This document shows, in pieces, positions 17,589 through 26,148 of a stretch of DNA of 64,000 bases. The stretch is from positions 35,130-99,129 of the forward strand of contig JAHBUH010000017.1 in assembly GCA_019638185.1 (NCBI GenBank). The letters run 5' to 3'. A model generated the notes under the pieces. That model did not search any database, was not told where the DNA came from, and was given only the letters and a program-made list of their open reading frames with translations. Position 1 is the stretch's first letter, and the number at the start of each line of letters is the position of its first letter. Origin of the DNA: Leadbetterella sp. GTDB taxonomy: Bacteria; Bacteroidota; Bacteroidia; Cytophagales; Spirosomataceae. Position numbers and translations under genes: made by a program.

Positions 17589-19019
17589 ATGGAGTTTGAT
17601 GTGGTGATCGGTCTGGAAGTACACTGCCAGCTAAATACCAGGAGCAAGATATTTGCCAGGGATCATAACAGTTTCGGGGCGGAAGCCAATACGAATATCG
17701 GGGTGCTGACCCTGGCCCACCCGGGTGTGCTTCCGCGTACTAACCGGGAGGTGGTAGACAGTGCCGTAAAACTGGGCCTGGCTTTTGGGAGTGAGATCAA
17801 CCGCTTCAATTATTTCGACAGGAAAAATTATTTTTACCCCGATCTGCCCAAAGGCTACCAGGTAACCCAGGACAGCCGGCCGGTGTGTGTGGGCGGTAGC
17901 GTGCGTTTTGTGCTGAAAGAAGGCCGCTCGTATGTAGATCATGAGGTGAAGGTGCATCATATTCACATGGAAGAAGATGCGGGGAAATCCATTCACGCCG
18001 CTGACGGCACCCTGCTGGACTATAACCGGGCCGGGGCACCGCTGCTGGAGATCGTGTCTTACCCCTGCATTACATCACCGGAAGAGGCGGCGGGCTACCT
18101 GGCGGAGATCCGGCGGATAGTGCGCTTCCTGGGCATCAGTGACGGTAACATGGAAGAAGGATCACTCCGCGCTGACCTGAACGTATCCCTGAAGCCCAAA
18201 GGCAGCGAAATCCTGGGTACCAAGGTGGAGATCAAGAACATGAACTCCATCCGGTTTTTACAGCGTGCGGCCGAATACGAGATCCGGCGGCAGGCGGAAC
18301 TGCTGCAGGCCGGCGGGCAGGTGCTCCAGGAAACCCGTACCTTTATCCCGGAAACCGGGGAAACGGAAGGTATGCGGGTGAAGGAAACCGCTAACGACTA
18401 CCGGTATTTCCCGGAACCTGACCTGGCCCCCATCCATATCCCGGAAGAAAAGTTAGCGGAAATAAAGCTCCCGGAACTGCCGTATGCGCTTTTTCATACC
18501 TTTGTTTCAGAGTATGGCCTGCCCGAGGATAACGCCTACGTGATCTCGGAAGAAAAGGAGCTGAGTGATTATTTCCGGGAGACAGTAAGCCTGACGCCGC
18601 ATTACAAGGCGGTTTCCAACTGGATGGTTTCCTATATGCGGGGCGATATGAATGAGCGGGGCCTGGGCATCCATGAATACCCTGTCCGGCCGGCCCAGCT
18701 GGCTGAACTGGTGAACGCCATTGAAGAAGGAAAATTCAGCCATACCGCCGGCCAAAAGTTAATGGCCCTGTTAACGGAGACACCGCGGGCTAACCTGATG
18801 GCTCTGGCCGAGTCAAACGGACTGGTGCTGACCCAGGATACGTCCAGCATCAGCGCGTGGGCAGATGAAGTGCTCACACGCAATAAAACCAAGGTGGAAG
18901 AGTTTAAGAAGGGAAAGAAAGGGCTTCTGGGCCTGTTTGTGGGAGAAGTAATGAAGCTCTCCGGCGGTTCGGCAGACCCGCGGGAAGTAAATAAGGTGTT
19001 AATGGAAAAACTTCAATAA
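17589..19019 (+). CDS. gatB: Asp-tRNA(Asn)/Glu-tRNA(Gln) amidotransferase subunit B
   Basis: GatB phosphorylates the misacylated Glu-tRNA(Gln) or Asp-tRNA(Asn) so that GatA-supplied ammonia can amidate it. The 476-residue protein has the catalytic core signature VIGLEVHCQL, FDRKNYFYPDLPKGYQ, HHIHMEEDAGK, DYNRAGAPLLEIVS and GSLRADLNVSL, then the helical and YqeY-like tRNA-binding tail from about 330. gatA and gatC are not in the window, as is common outside the gatCAB operons of Firmicutes. Confidence 0.97.
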   Translation: MEFDVVIGLEVHCQLNTRSKIFARDHNSFGAEANTNIGVLTLAHPGVLPRTNREVVDSAVKLGLAFGSEINRFNYFDRKNYFYPDLPKGYQVTQDSRPVCVGGSVRFVLKEGRSYVDHEVKVHHIHMEEDAGKSIHAADGTLLDYNRAGAPLLEIVSYPCITSPEEAAGYLAEIRRIVRFLGISDGNMEEGSLRADLNVSLKPKGSEILGTKVEIKNMNSIRFLQRAAEYEIRRQAELLQAGGQVLQETRTFIPETGETEGMRVKETANDYRYFPEPDLAPIHIPEEKLAEIKLPELPYALFHTFVSEYGLPEDNAYVISEEKELSDYFRETVSLTPHYKAVSNWMVSYMRGDMNERGLGIHEYPVRPAQLAELVNAIEEGKFSHTAGQKLMALLTETPRANLMALAESNGLVLTQDTSSISAWADEVLTRNKTKVEEFKKGKKGLLGLFVGEVMKLSGGSADPREVNKVLMEKLQ

Positions 19020-19020
19020 G

Positions 19021-20148
19021 ATGAGAACATTGATTTTCGGTTTACTGATTTCATTAAACGGTATGGCCCAGAGCCTGCCCGTGGAAATTAATATGACCCT
19101 GCTGAATAAGGAGGTGAAAGGGAAGGTATACCTGGAGCAGCTGAATGACCGGGGCTTTGGTGAAAAAATAGACAGCGTTAAGATAGAAGGTGCGTCTTTT
19201 GTGTTCCGGGCCACTATTCCTGAACCCGGAATTTACCAGCTGAACATCGCCAATGACCAGCAGATCGGGCTGCTGCTGGACGGGGGCGAAAAGCTGAACA
19301 TCAAAGCAGAGGGCATCACGCCGGAAGATAAGGCCCCGGAGGCTTCAGTGGAGGGATCCTCCCCTATGACCACCTACAGTGAGCTGCTGAATGCGCATTT
19401 CGGCTTTATGGGCAAGGTAAAAGATATTGATACCAAATTCAAATCATCCGCTAATGAGGCCACCCGGCTGAAGCTGAGAGAACAGTACCTGGACCTGCTG
19501 AAAGAACATAATACAACCATCCTGGACAAGGTAAAATCACTGGGAACCACTTCTGCGGGCATCCTGGCCACGAATAATTTCCTGAATAATGAGGTGTCCG
19601 GAGAGTATTTCGATGAACTGGCCCAAAAGCTGCAGCAGGAGGGGAAGAAATCCCGCCTGGCGCTGCTGTTCATTCAGCGCGTGAACAAGGAGAAGATAGG
19701 CCAACCCGGCGTGGAGGCCCCTGATTTTGAGCTGAAAAACCTGAAAGGAGAAGTGGTGAAGTTGTCGGATCTGAAGGGGAAGACGGTGATCCTGGATTTC
19801 TGGGCTACCTGGTGCGGTCCCTGCCTCATGTCTTTTCCCGGTATGAAAATGGCCATGGAAAAATATGCCGGCCGCCAGGATGTGGTCTTTGTTTATATCA
19901 ATACCTTTGAGCGGGTGCCCCCGGAAACCACGAAAAGCCATGTGGACACCTTCGTGAACCGGCGGGGACTGGAGTACCTGAACACCGTTCTGGATGAAGC
20001 GCACCAGGTGGCATTTTTATACGGTGTGGAGTCTATTCCCACTAAATTTATTATTGATAAGGAAGGAAAATTCCTGCACATGAGCCGGGGTTTTGCCGGC
20101 TCGGATGAGGCGGTGGTGAATGAGATCAGCGAGTGGCTGGATAAATAA
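19021..20148 (+). CDS. TlpA-like thioredoxin-fold protein with DUF4369-like N-terminus
   Basis: A 375-residue exported thiol-disulfide protein. The signal peptide (1 to about 17, ending GMAQ) is followed by a beta-rich N-terminal domain (about 20-105) of the DUF4369 kind, a helical linker, and an AhpC/TSA thioredoxin domain (about 230-375) with FWATWCGPCLMSF, the redox Cys-x-x-Cys, and a cis-proline segment VESIPTKFIID. Such proteins act in the periplasm in cytochrome maturation or reduction of exported proteins. It lies 1 bp after gatB, so the two may share a transcript. Confidence 0.9.
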   Translation: MRTLIFGLLISLNGMAQSLPVEINMTLLNKEVKGKVYLEQLNDRGFGEKIDSVKIEGASFVFRATIPEPGIYQLNIANDQQIGLLLDGGEKLNIKAEGITPEDKAPEASVEGSSPMTTYSELLNAHFGFMGKVKDIDTKFKSSANEATRLKLREQYLDLLKEHNTTILDKVKSLGTTSAGILATNNFLNNEVSGEYFDELAQKLQQEGKKSRLALLFIQRVNKEKIGQPGVEAPDFELKNLKGEVVKLSDLKGKTVILDFWATWCGPCLMSFPGMKMAMEKYAGRQDVVFVYINTFERVPPETTKSHVDTFVNRRGLEYLNTVLDEAHQVAFLYGVESIPTKFIIDKEGKFLHMSRGFAGSDEAVVNEISEWLDK

Positions 20149-20170
20149 GGGACCTGAACTAATTTTATAT

Positions 20171-20971
20171 ATGAAAATCGCAATCGTAGGCTGCGGAAAT
20201 ATGGGAATGGCCTTTGCGCGTTCCTTTGTGCAGTATGACCTGGTCAAAAAAGAAGACCTCCTGCTGATCGAAAAGAGCAGGGAACGGTCTGAAATGCTCC
20301 GTTCCCAGAAGGAGGGAGTGGTGGTGGATACCATAAACCACTCGGTCGGGGAATATGACCTGGTGATCCTTTCCGTGAAACCCCAGGACTTCCTGTCGGT
20401 TACGGCGGAACTCCGCGGTTTTCTCCAGCCTGACCAGGTGGTACTTTCCATCATGGCGGGTATCCCCATGGCCCGGATACAGGCAGAGCTGGCCCACCGG
20501 CAGGTGGTGCGGGCCATGCCCAATACCCCGGCTATGCTGGGCCAGGGCATCACCGGCTACTATGCCGCTGAAGGCATCAGCTTTCAGAAGTTGCAACGTA
20601 TAGATAACCTGATCAACGCCACCGGCCGCTCGGTTTACCTGGAAAACGAGGAGCTGATCGATGCCGTTACGGCGCTGAGCGGAAGCGGCCCGGCTTATTT
20701 TTACTACCTGGTAAAGCACATGGTGGAAGCCGGGGTGAAGATGGGCTTTGACGAAGGGCTGGCCCGCTTACTGGTGAAGCAGACCATGCTGGGGTCTTAT
20801 CACCTCATCAATAATGCCGAGCAAAGCCTGGATGAGCTCATTGCCGCGGTGGCTTCCAAAGGCGGAACCACGGAAGCGGCGCTGAAGACTTTCGGGGAAA
20901 AGAACCTGGGCCCGTCACTGATAGAGGGCATCCTGAAGGCGGAAGAGCGGGCTAAGGAGCTGTCAAAATAG
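20171..20971 (+). CDS. proC: Pyrroline-5-carboxylate reductase
   Basis: ProC makes proline from pyrroline-5-carboxylate with NAD(P)H. The 266-residue protein has the N-terminal dinucleotide site IAIVGCGNMGMAFA, the MPNTPAMLG-G motif (about 115-125) and the C-terminal ALSGSGPAYFYYLVKHMVEAGVKMG and SKGGTTEAAL signatures. ATG 20171 is chosen although the frame runs open from 20120, since it begins the Rossmann strand exactly. It follows the TlpA-like gene by 22 bp. Confidence 0.96.
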   Translation: MKIAIVGCGNMGMAFARSFVQYDLVKKEDLLLIEKSRERSEMLRSQKEGVVVDTINHSVGEYDLVILSVKPQDFLSVTAELRGFLQPDQVVLSIMAGIPMARIQAELAHRQVVRAMPNTPAMLGQGITGYYAAEGISFQKLQRIDNLINATGRSVYLENEELIDAVTALSGSGPAYFYYLVKHMVEAGVKMGFDEGLARLLVKQTMLGSYHLINNAEQSLDELIAAVASKGGTTEAALKTFGEKNLGPSLIEGILKAEERAKELSK

Positions 20972-20998
20972 GAGACTAAAATTCTGTTTTTTGGAATA

Positions 20999-21045
20999 AA
21001 ATGCCTTTCGGGTAGAAAAAAAATCTACCGGGAGGCATTTCTTTT
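20999..21045 (+). terminator. Terminator after proC
   Basis: A long imperfect hairpin: outer arms AAATGCCT (20999-21006) and AGGCATTT (21033-21040), inner arms GGTAGA and TCTACC, followed by CTTTTAG. Confidence 0.8.
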
Positions 21046-21089
21046 AGTGGATGTGGGTAACTTTACGCTTTTGAAAGACATTGGCACCC

Positions 21090-21548
21090 ATGGATATTGA
21101 TCCGGTAGATCTCAGGATACTCAAGATATTAAAGAAAGACGGTATGATGACCAACCGCCAGATTGCGTATGAGCTGAATCTGACCACTACACCCGTGCAT
21201 GAGCGGATCAAGCGCCTGCGCCGTGACGGCCTCATCCGGAATTATACCATAGAGCTGGACCTGAAAAAGCTGAATAAAAACCTGATGGTGTTTGTGAAAG
21301 TATCCCTCAAAGAGCACAGCCAGGAATACCTCAAACGTTTTGAAGAAGACGTACAGGGGATCCCGGAGATCGTGGAGTGCTTCTGCATATCGGGGGAATC
21401 TGACTTTCTCCTGAAGGTGATCGTCAGTGACATGGAAGAATATAAACACTTTATCCTCAATAAGCTGGCTGCCCTACCCAATATCGGTGAGGCCCAGTCG
21501 AACTTCGTCATCACCGAAGCCAAGATGTCATCCGTTCTGGGCGAGTAA
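21090..21548 (+). CDS. Lrp/AsnC-family transcriptional regulator
   Basis: A 152-residue DNA-binding protein. The N-terminal HTH (DPVDLRILKILKKDGMMTNRQIAYELNLTTTPVHERIKRL) occupies about 1-60 and the ligand-binding RAM domain about 65-150. Lrp/AsnC proteins bind amino acids and form octamers. ATG 21090 is chosen over TTG 21081. It lies downstream of proC but after a terminator, and it is convergent with the two-component genes. The ligand is unknown. A second Lrp gene of the same length lies at 35.9 kb. Confidence 0.94.
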   Translation: MDIDPVDLRILKILKKDGMMTNRQIAYELNLTTTPVHERIKRLRRDGLIRNYTIELDLKKLNKNLMVFVKVSLKEHSQEYLKRFEEDVQGIPEIVECFCISGESDFLLKVIVSDMEEYKHFILNKLAALPNIGEAQSNFVITEAKMSSVLGE

Positions 21549-21549
21549 C

Positions 21550-22215
21550 TCAGCCTTCAAAATTATTGGGATCAAAATACCTGTGCTTTACAGCAAAAAG
21601 TACCAGTCCCACGCGGGAATTGGTGCCTACTTTGGTAAAGAGGGAGTCGCGGTAGCCGTCTACCGTGCGGTGGCTCAGGGCCATTTTTTCGGCAATTTCC
21701 TTATAGGTCAGGTCCATACACACGTATTTGAGGAACTCCTCCTCCCGGGCGGTGATGTTGTAAGGGTTGATCAGCTGGGCGGCCTGCGGATTATGGATGT
21801 TGGAATAGAGTTTTTCCGTAGCCCAGCCCGGGAAATAGATTTTTTCCCGCAGCAGGATCTGGAGGGCGATCTCCAGGTCGCGCGGGTGGATGTTTTTGTG
21901 CATGAAGCCTCGGGCGCCGTTATTGATCATCCGGAAAAGCGACTGCTCGTCGTCCTGCATAGACAGGGCCATGACCAGGATGTTAGGGTAGTTCCGGGTA
22001 AGCCACCGGGCCGTCTCAAAGCCATCCATTACGGGCATGGAAATGTCCAGGAGGATGATATCAGGCCTGTTTCTGGAATATTTGAATTTATCGATCAGCT
22101 CTGCGCCGTTTCCTACATCATACAGGACCTCAAAATCATTGAAGTCGTTTACGATAGAACCGATAGCGGTAGCGATCAGTTTGTGATCATCAACAATAAC
22201 AACTTTAGTCTTCAT
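21550..22215 (-). CDS. NarL/FixJ-family response regulator
   Basis: A 221-residue regulator. The receiver domain has DD at 9-10, phospho-acceptor Asp57 (LLDISMP), a conserved Ser/Thr and a Lys. The C-terminal LuxR-type HTH (about 150-215) reads ITAREEEFLKYVCMDLTYKEIAEKM, then S-RTVDGYRDSLF-K. It is the last gene of the four-gene minus-strand module and is the likely output of the adjacent kinase, 66 bp upstream. Confidence 0.94.
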   Translation of the reverse strand: MKTKVVIVDDHKLIATAIGSIVNDFNDFEVLYDVGNGAELIDKFKYSRNRPDIILLDISMPVMDGFETARWLTRNYPNILVMALSMQDDEQSLFRMINNGARGFMHKNIHPRDLEIALQILLREKIYFPGWATEKLYSNIHNPQAAQLINPYNITAREEEFLKYVCMDLTYKEIAEKMALSHRTVDGYRDSLFTKVGTNSRVGLVLFAVKHRYFDPNNFEG

Positions 22216-22281
22216 TCAGCTAAAACTCATGCATAGTGCATGTTTTCCGCTGCGAACATACAATAAAATTTTACAAAAATA

Positions 22282-23055
22282 TTAATATGGTACGGAAAAA
22301 GTAAGTTCGGTTCCCTCGCCTTTGCGGGAGTGGATTTCAGCGCGGCCTTTCATTTCGAGGACCCGTTTTTTCATATTGGATATCCCTACACCGGGGCCGG
22401 TATTTTTCTGAATGTCAAAGCCCACGCCATCGTCTGAACATTTCACCCGCAGCTGGCTGTCGGTAAAATCCAGGTTAATCCGGATCTGCGAACACCGGGC
22501 GTGTTTCACGCTGTTCTGGAGAAATTCCTGGATGATACGGTGGATGTTGTGTTTGGCTTCCTCCCGGAGGTCAAATTCGCCTTCCTGTTCCACCACCACC
22601 CGGATGCCGTTCATGTTCTGGATGCGGTTTGTTTCCAGCAGGATAAGGTCCTGGAGACGGGTCTGGTACCTTTCGGGGTTTACCAGGGTGCGGGAGAGCT
22701 GGCGCAGCTCAGTTAGTGATTCATCGATCAGCTCACTGATTTCGCCGAGGTTGCTATATGAATTCTTCACGGAGGAAACCCCGTTCTTTTTAAGATAAAT
22801 AGAAGCAAGGGTGAGCTTCTGGCCCACGCTGTCATGGATCTCCTTACCTATTTTTTTCATGGTTTCCTTCTGCGCGTCAACCTCTATCTGAAGTTTTGCC
22901 TTTTCGTATTCCATTTTGATTTGTGTTAATTCCTTTTCGTAGAGTACCTTGCGTTTTCTGAACTGGGAGACAAAGTAGACCATCCCGATAATAAACACAA
23001 AGAGGATCAGGTTGATCAGGATAATAAAAGTGACTATTTCTCTCTCACCGCCCAT
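22282..23055 (-). CDS. NarX/LiaS-type (HisKA_3) histidine kinase with one helix
   Basis: A 257-residue kinase: one transmembrane helix (about 8-30), a coiled-coil linker to about residue 65, HisKA_3 with KKIGKEIHDSVGQKL (His about 74), and a HATPase domain with FLQNSVKHA (N box), CSDDGVGFD and GVGISNMKKRV. There is no periplasmic sensor domain of its own. Its start overlaps by 22 bp the gene for a seven-helix membrane protein, which is probably the sensor. It pairs with the NarL-type regulator just downstream. Confidence 0.92.
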   Translation of the reverse strand: MGGEREIVTFIILINLILFVFIIGMVYFVSQFRKRKVLYEKELTQIKMEYEKAKLQIEVDAQKETMKKIGKEIHDSVGQKLTLASIYLKKNGVSSVKNSYSNLGEISELIDESLTELRQLSRTLVNPERYQTRLQDLILLETNRIQNMNGIRVVVEQEGEFDLREEAKHNIHRIIQEFLQNSVKHARCSQIRINLDFTDSQLRVKCSDDGVGFDIQKNTGPGVGISNMKKRVLEMKGRAEIHSRKGEGTELTFSVPY

Positions 23056-23693
23056 ACAAAACTGATCAGAAAACAGGTGTACATGATAAAGTTGAAAATA
23101 AGTATCACGTTAAAATAAATAGTAAATACTTTGGGGTAGTTCACTACCATGTAGTTAAATATCCCGAAGAGCGGCAAAGCGCCCAGCCAGAAGACTAACA
23201 GCCCCAGCGTGACCCAAAACATTCTTTCCCGGTAGAAAAACAATATCCTGTCGTTTTTACTTAACTGGTAAAAATAGCGCAAAATATGGGCCAACATCAG
23301 CAGGTTAGCTACCATATAGGAAAAGCTGTTGAAATAATAGCCTTCCAGGTCAATCAGCGTAAAGCATTCCACAATCACAGACAGGATGAATACCACCGTG
23401 CCCGTATAGTAAAACCGGTTACTGTTCACTATCCCCTTATTGATCAGCCAGAAGTAATAGATCACCTGGAAAGGGATCACAAAAAGCTGGTAATAAAAGA
23501 AACTTAACTGGGGATATTTACCCAAAAGATACCGGTTTATTAACAGCCCGCTTCCATCCAGGATCCCCACCACTATGATGAACCAGGGAAAAGTGGTCCA
23601 GTAAGTTTTGGGTTGCTTCCTGGTGGTCAGCAACCCAAAAACTCCTACAAAAAGAACATAGATGAAGAAATAACTTCTCAGAAATACTACCAC
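23034..23693 (-). CDS. Seven-helix membrane protein, probable sensor partner of the kinase
   Basis: A 219-residue protein made almost wholly of seven hydrophobic segments (about 2-22, 32-53, 61-84, 94-115, 122-145, 158-184 and 188-215), with short loops and no soluble domain. I do not recognise a named family. The gene overlaps the 5' end of the kinase gene by 22 bp, so the two proteins are made together. The layout suggests a split receptor in which this protein detects the signal and the one-helix kinase transmits it; this is inference. Confidence 0.8.
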   Translation of the reverse strand: MVVFLRSYFFIYVLFVGVFGLLTTRKQPKTYWTTFPWFIIVVGILDGSGLLINRYLLGKYPQLSFFYYQLFVIPFQVIYYFWLINKGIVNSNRFYYTGTVVFILSVIVECFTLIDLEGYYFNSFSYMVANLLMLAHILRYFYQLSKNDRILFFYRERMFWVTLGLLVFWLGALPLFGIFNYMVVNYPKVFTIYFNVILIFNFIMYTCFLISFVWAVREK

Positions 23694-23699
23694 TTCTTT

Positions 23700-24380
23700 T
23701 TAGTTAGTATAAGGCGGCGGTATCATGTTAGCGAAGTCCGGGATGGGTGAATCTTCCTCGTAGTCGATCAGTTTGAAAGTCGACAGGTCATTTTTATAAT
23801 GCTCTGTAAGCGACTTGATCTTCTTAGACCGGCCCGTGGAGATCTCCAGGTAATTTTTCTTCGGGTTAAACTCGAAAGTCTTGCCGTTCTGCCGGATGGT
23901 AGGCACAAAGAAGATGGTGGTCCGGCCGGCTTTATTCGCTTCCCCGCCCAGCTTTTCCAGTTGCGGGAATTGCCGCAGCAGGTCGGAGGTAGGGTATTGT
24001 CCGAAGTGAATATTTACACCCAGGTCTTCCGATTTAACATTCTGTCCGGAAGCTTTGGCGTAATATTCAATGTACCACACCAGGTTCTTTAAATCATCCA
24101 GGCTATAATACAGGTACTCCGTATCTTCAATGTTTAAAGATTTTTTGATAGCGGGAAGATGATTAGCCATATAATTCTTTTTCAGGATCATGGCCTGGGG
24201 AATAGACATGGATTTAAAGCTTTCGTAGTTCGAATAATCTAGCACTACCTGGGTGCCTTTCAGCTGGGCTGAGTTACCGTTGGCCTCATCCGGTTTGTCG
24301 GGTTGGGCGCAACCTTTCATGACTAACATTCCAAGAACGCCAAGGGTGACGAGGTTGGAAAAAATAAGAACTTTTTTCAT
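23700..24380 (-). CDS. Hypothetical lipoprotein of the signalling module
   Basis: A 226-residue protein with a lipoprotein signal (GMLVMKGCAQPD, Cys about 24) and a soluble body of no recognised family. It has tyrosine- and aspartate-rich segments (YLYYSLDDLKNLVWYIEYYAK) and a proline-rich tail (IPDFANMIPPPYTN). It is 6 bp upstream of the seven-helix gene and seems to be the first gene of the module. It may be a periplasmic or outer-membrane partner of the sensor. A hairpin lies in its leader. Confidence 0.75.
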   Translation of the reverse strand: MKKVLIFSNLVTLGVLGMLVMKGCAQPDKPDEANGNSAQLKGTQVVLDYSNYESFKSMSIPQAMILKKNYMANHLPAIKKSLNIEDTEYLYYSLDDLKNLVWYIEYYAKASGQNVKSEDLGVNIHFGQYPTSDLLRQFPQLEKLGGEANKAGRTTIFFVPTIRQNGKTFEFNPKKNYLEISTGRSKKIKSLTEHYKNDLSTFKLIDYEEDSPIPDFANMIPPPYTN

Positions 24381-24411
24381 GGGCTTACAAGATTTAAAAA
24401 ATGAGAATACA

Positions 24412-24438
24412 AACTGTGTGCAAGTTACACAGTTTTTT
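24412..24438. repeat. Hairpin in the leader of the lipoprotein gene
   Basis: Perfect 8-bp arms AACTGTGT (24412-24419) and ACACAGTT (24427-24434) with a run of T to 24438 on the plus strand. It looks like a plus-strand terminator, but no plus-strand gene ends here. On the minus strand it lies in the 5' leader of the lipoprotein gene. Confidence 0.55.
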
Positions 24439-24504
24439 GAGCTCTATCTATATTCGATACAATACCTCGGGGGTTGAAATTTATTAACCAGCTTATTATG
24501 AGCT

Positions 24505-24556
24505 TTTTGAAAAATAAAAAAGGGTGTTTTAACGGTATAAGTACCGTGTAAACACC
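24505..24556 (-). terminator. Terminator of the yicC-DUF4126 unit
   Basis: Arms at 24523-24537 and 24542-24556 pair at 13 of 15 positions. On the minus strand the hairpin is followed by TTTTTTATTTTT. A 15-bp copy of one arm (AGGGTGTTTTAACGG, 24521-24535) recurs at 24568-24582, so two alternative pairings with the single right arm are possible. Confidence 0.75.
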
Positions 24557-24595
24557 TGGTCAGGGGGAGGGTGTTTTAACGGGGGCAGAAATTTC

Positions 24596-25162
24596 TCAGG
24601 CCGGCTGTTTGGGGCGCCTCCGGAAGAGCTTTTTCAGGATCCAGAAGGCAAAAAGCAGCGTAAGTATCCCCATGATCACGGGTAGCCAGACGGCCAGCAG
24701 GGAAACCAGTGATGAAAGTACGTTTTCAAAGGTACTGAAAATGCTGTTCCCGGTACCTGCTGTAAATTTAGAAGAGCCTAAGCGCAGCAGGGAGGTGCCG
24801 GCCTGCACGGTTCCGGCCACGCCGCCGCCGGCCACCAGGGCCAGGCCCCATTGGATCACCGGGTCATGAATAGCCAGGAACTGGGAGGTCAGCAGGGTGC
24901 CGGCCAGTACCGATGCCGGCATGGCCAGGGTATCCAGCAGGTTATCAATAAAAGGAATATAATAGGCGCCGATTTCGGCTATCGTGGCGGCCACCAACAG
25001 CACCGTGGCGGAATCCGAGGCCATCCAGGCGAAATTATCGGCCAGGTCTACCCAGCCCGTTTTGGCAGCCAGGTTAGAAATAAGCAGGGGAATGAAAATC
25101 CGGAACCCCGATCCGGCACTGAGCGCTACACCCAAAAGCAGTCCGGGGATCCAGCTTTCCAT
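24596..25162 (-). CDS. DUF4126 membrane protein
   Basis: A 188-residue inner-membrane protein with the DUF4126 opening LGVALSAGSGFRIFIPLL (about 10-27), four or five hydrophobic helices and a basic C-terminal tail (KKLFRRRPKQ). The family is widespread and its function is unknown. It begins 2 bp after the yicC stop and is probably cotranscribed with it. Confidence 0.85.
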   Translation of the reverse strand: MESWIPGLLLGVALSAGSGFRIFIPLLISNLAAKTGWVDLADNFAWMASDSATVLLVAATIAEIGAYYIPFIDNLLDTLAMPASVLAGTLLTSQFLAIHDPVIQWGLALVAGGGVAGTVQAGTSLLRLGSSKFTAGTGNSIFSTFENVLSSLVSLLAVWLPVIMGILTLLFAFWILKKLFRRRPKQPA

Positions 25163-25164
25163 CT

Positions 25165-26049
25165 TTACAGGATATTAGAAGTTTGTTCCTTGATTTTTTC
25201 CAGCTCGTCTTTCATCTGCACCACCAGGCGCTGGATCTCGGCATCGTTTGCTTTGGAGCCGATGGTATTGATCTCCCGGCCGATCTCCTGGGCAATGAAA
25301 TTTAACTTTTTGCCGTTGGAGTTTCCGTCCAGTTCCTTCACAAAATACTCCAGGTGGGCTCTTAAGCGTACCTTTTCTTCCGAAATATCAAATTTCTCAA
25401 TGTAATAAATGAGCTCCTGCTCAAAACGGTTCTTATCGAAATTCTCGGAATTCACGAAATCGCCGATGGCCTTCGTGATCTTTTCGCGGGTATTGATGAT
25501 CCGGCCGGCATCCTGGGCGTTTACCTTTTCCAGCAGCCCGCTGATGATCTCAATGTATTCGGTAAATTTAATTTTTGTGCCCTGACCCTCCCGGATCCGG
25601 AATTCTTTGCACCGGGCTATACCGGCTTTGATCACGTCCAGTACCTCGTTCCAGGCTTCCTCAGCCTCTTCGGCGTCCTGGATGCCGTTATTAAAGGCAT
25701 TGGGCATCATGGTGGCCATGCGGAGCACCTCGGTAGGGGAGGCCTCAAACTGCAGCTCGGCCGCCGTTTGCATCAGGTCACGGAAATAGGCCTTCACCAG
25801 GGGGCGGTTCACTAGCGTGGAGATCATGGCGTCTTCCCGGGGGATCAGGTTCAGGGTAATATCAATCTTCCCCCTTTCCAGCTCCTTCTGCAGGAGATTA
25901 CGGATGTCGATCTCCCGCGAAGAAAGACTCTTGGGAATCCGGCAATAGATATCGGTGAACTTCGAATTCAGGGTTTTGATCTCAACGGATATGGTCTGCT
26001 TGCCGGTTTCTTTTTGTACAGAACCGAAGCCGGTCATGGATTGCAACAT
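25165..26049 (-). CDS. YicC/YloC-family endoribonuclease
   Basis: A 294-residue protein of the YicC family. It opens with the signature LQSMTGFGS, followed by EIKTLNSKF-DIY-R-P; the C-terminal domain has ERVRLRAHLEYF-type (here EKVRLRAHLEYFVKEL), GKKLNFIAQEIGREINTIGSKA and the final VQMKDELEKIKEQ. E. coli YicC is an RNase active on small RNAs, and the family is a hexamer. In many bacteria it lies next to gmk; here gmk is 28 kb away. Confidence 0.93.
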   Translation of the reverse strand: MLQSMTGFGSVQKETGKQTISVEIKTLNSKFTDIYCRIPKSLSSREIDIRNLLQKELERGKIDITLNLIPREDAMISTLVNRPLVKAYFRDLMQTAAELQFEASPTEVLRMATMMPNAFNNGIQDAEEAEEAWNEVLDVIKAGIARCKEFRIREGQGTKIKFTEYIEIISGLLEKVNAQDAGRIINTREKITKAIGDFVNSENFDKNRFEQELIYYIEKFDISEEKVRLRAHLEYFVKELDGNSNGKKLNFIAQEIGREINTIGSKANDAEIQRLVVQMKDELEKIKEQTSNIL

Positions 26050-26121
26050 AAAAAGTTAATATAGTTTTGCGTAAAACTAACGATAAAAAAACTTGCTGCC
26101 GCCTCACAAGGCAAAAATGTG

Positions 26122-26129
26122 TAATTTTG
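26122..26129 (+). promoter_or_regulatory. -7 promoter box for argS
   Basis: TAATTTTG is an exact TAnnTTTG match 20 bp before the argS start. A second candidate lies further up (TTG at 26041-26043, 18 bp, TAGTTTTG at 26062-26069). Confidence 0.42.
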
Positions 26130-26148
26130 CAGCCTAACAGAATTTTGC

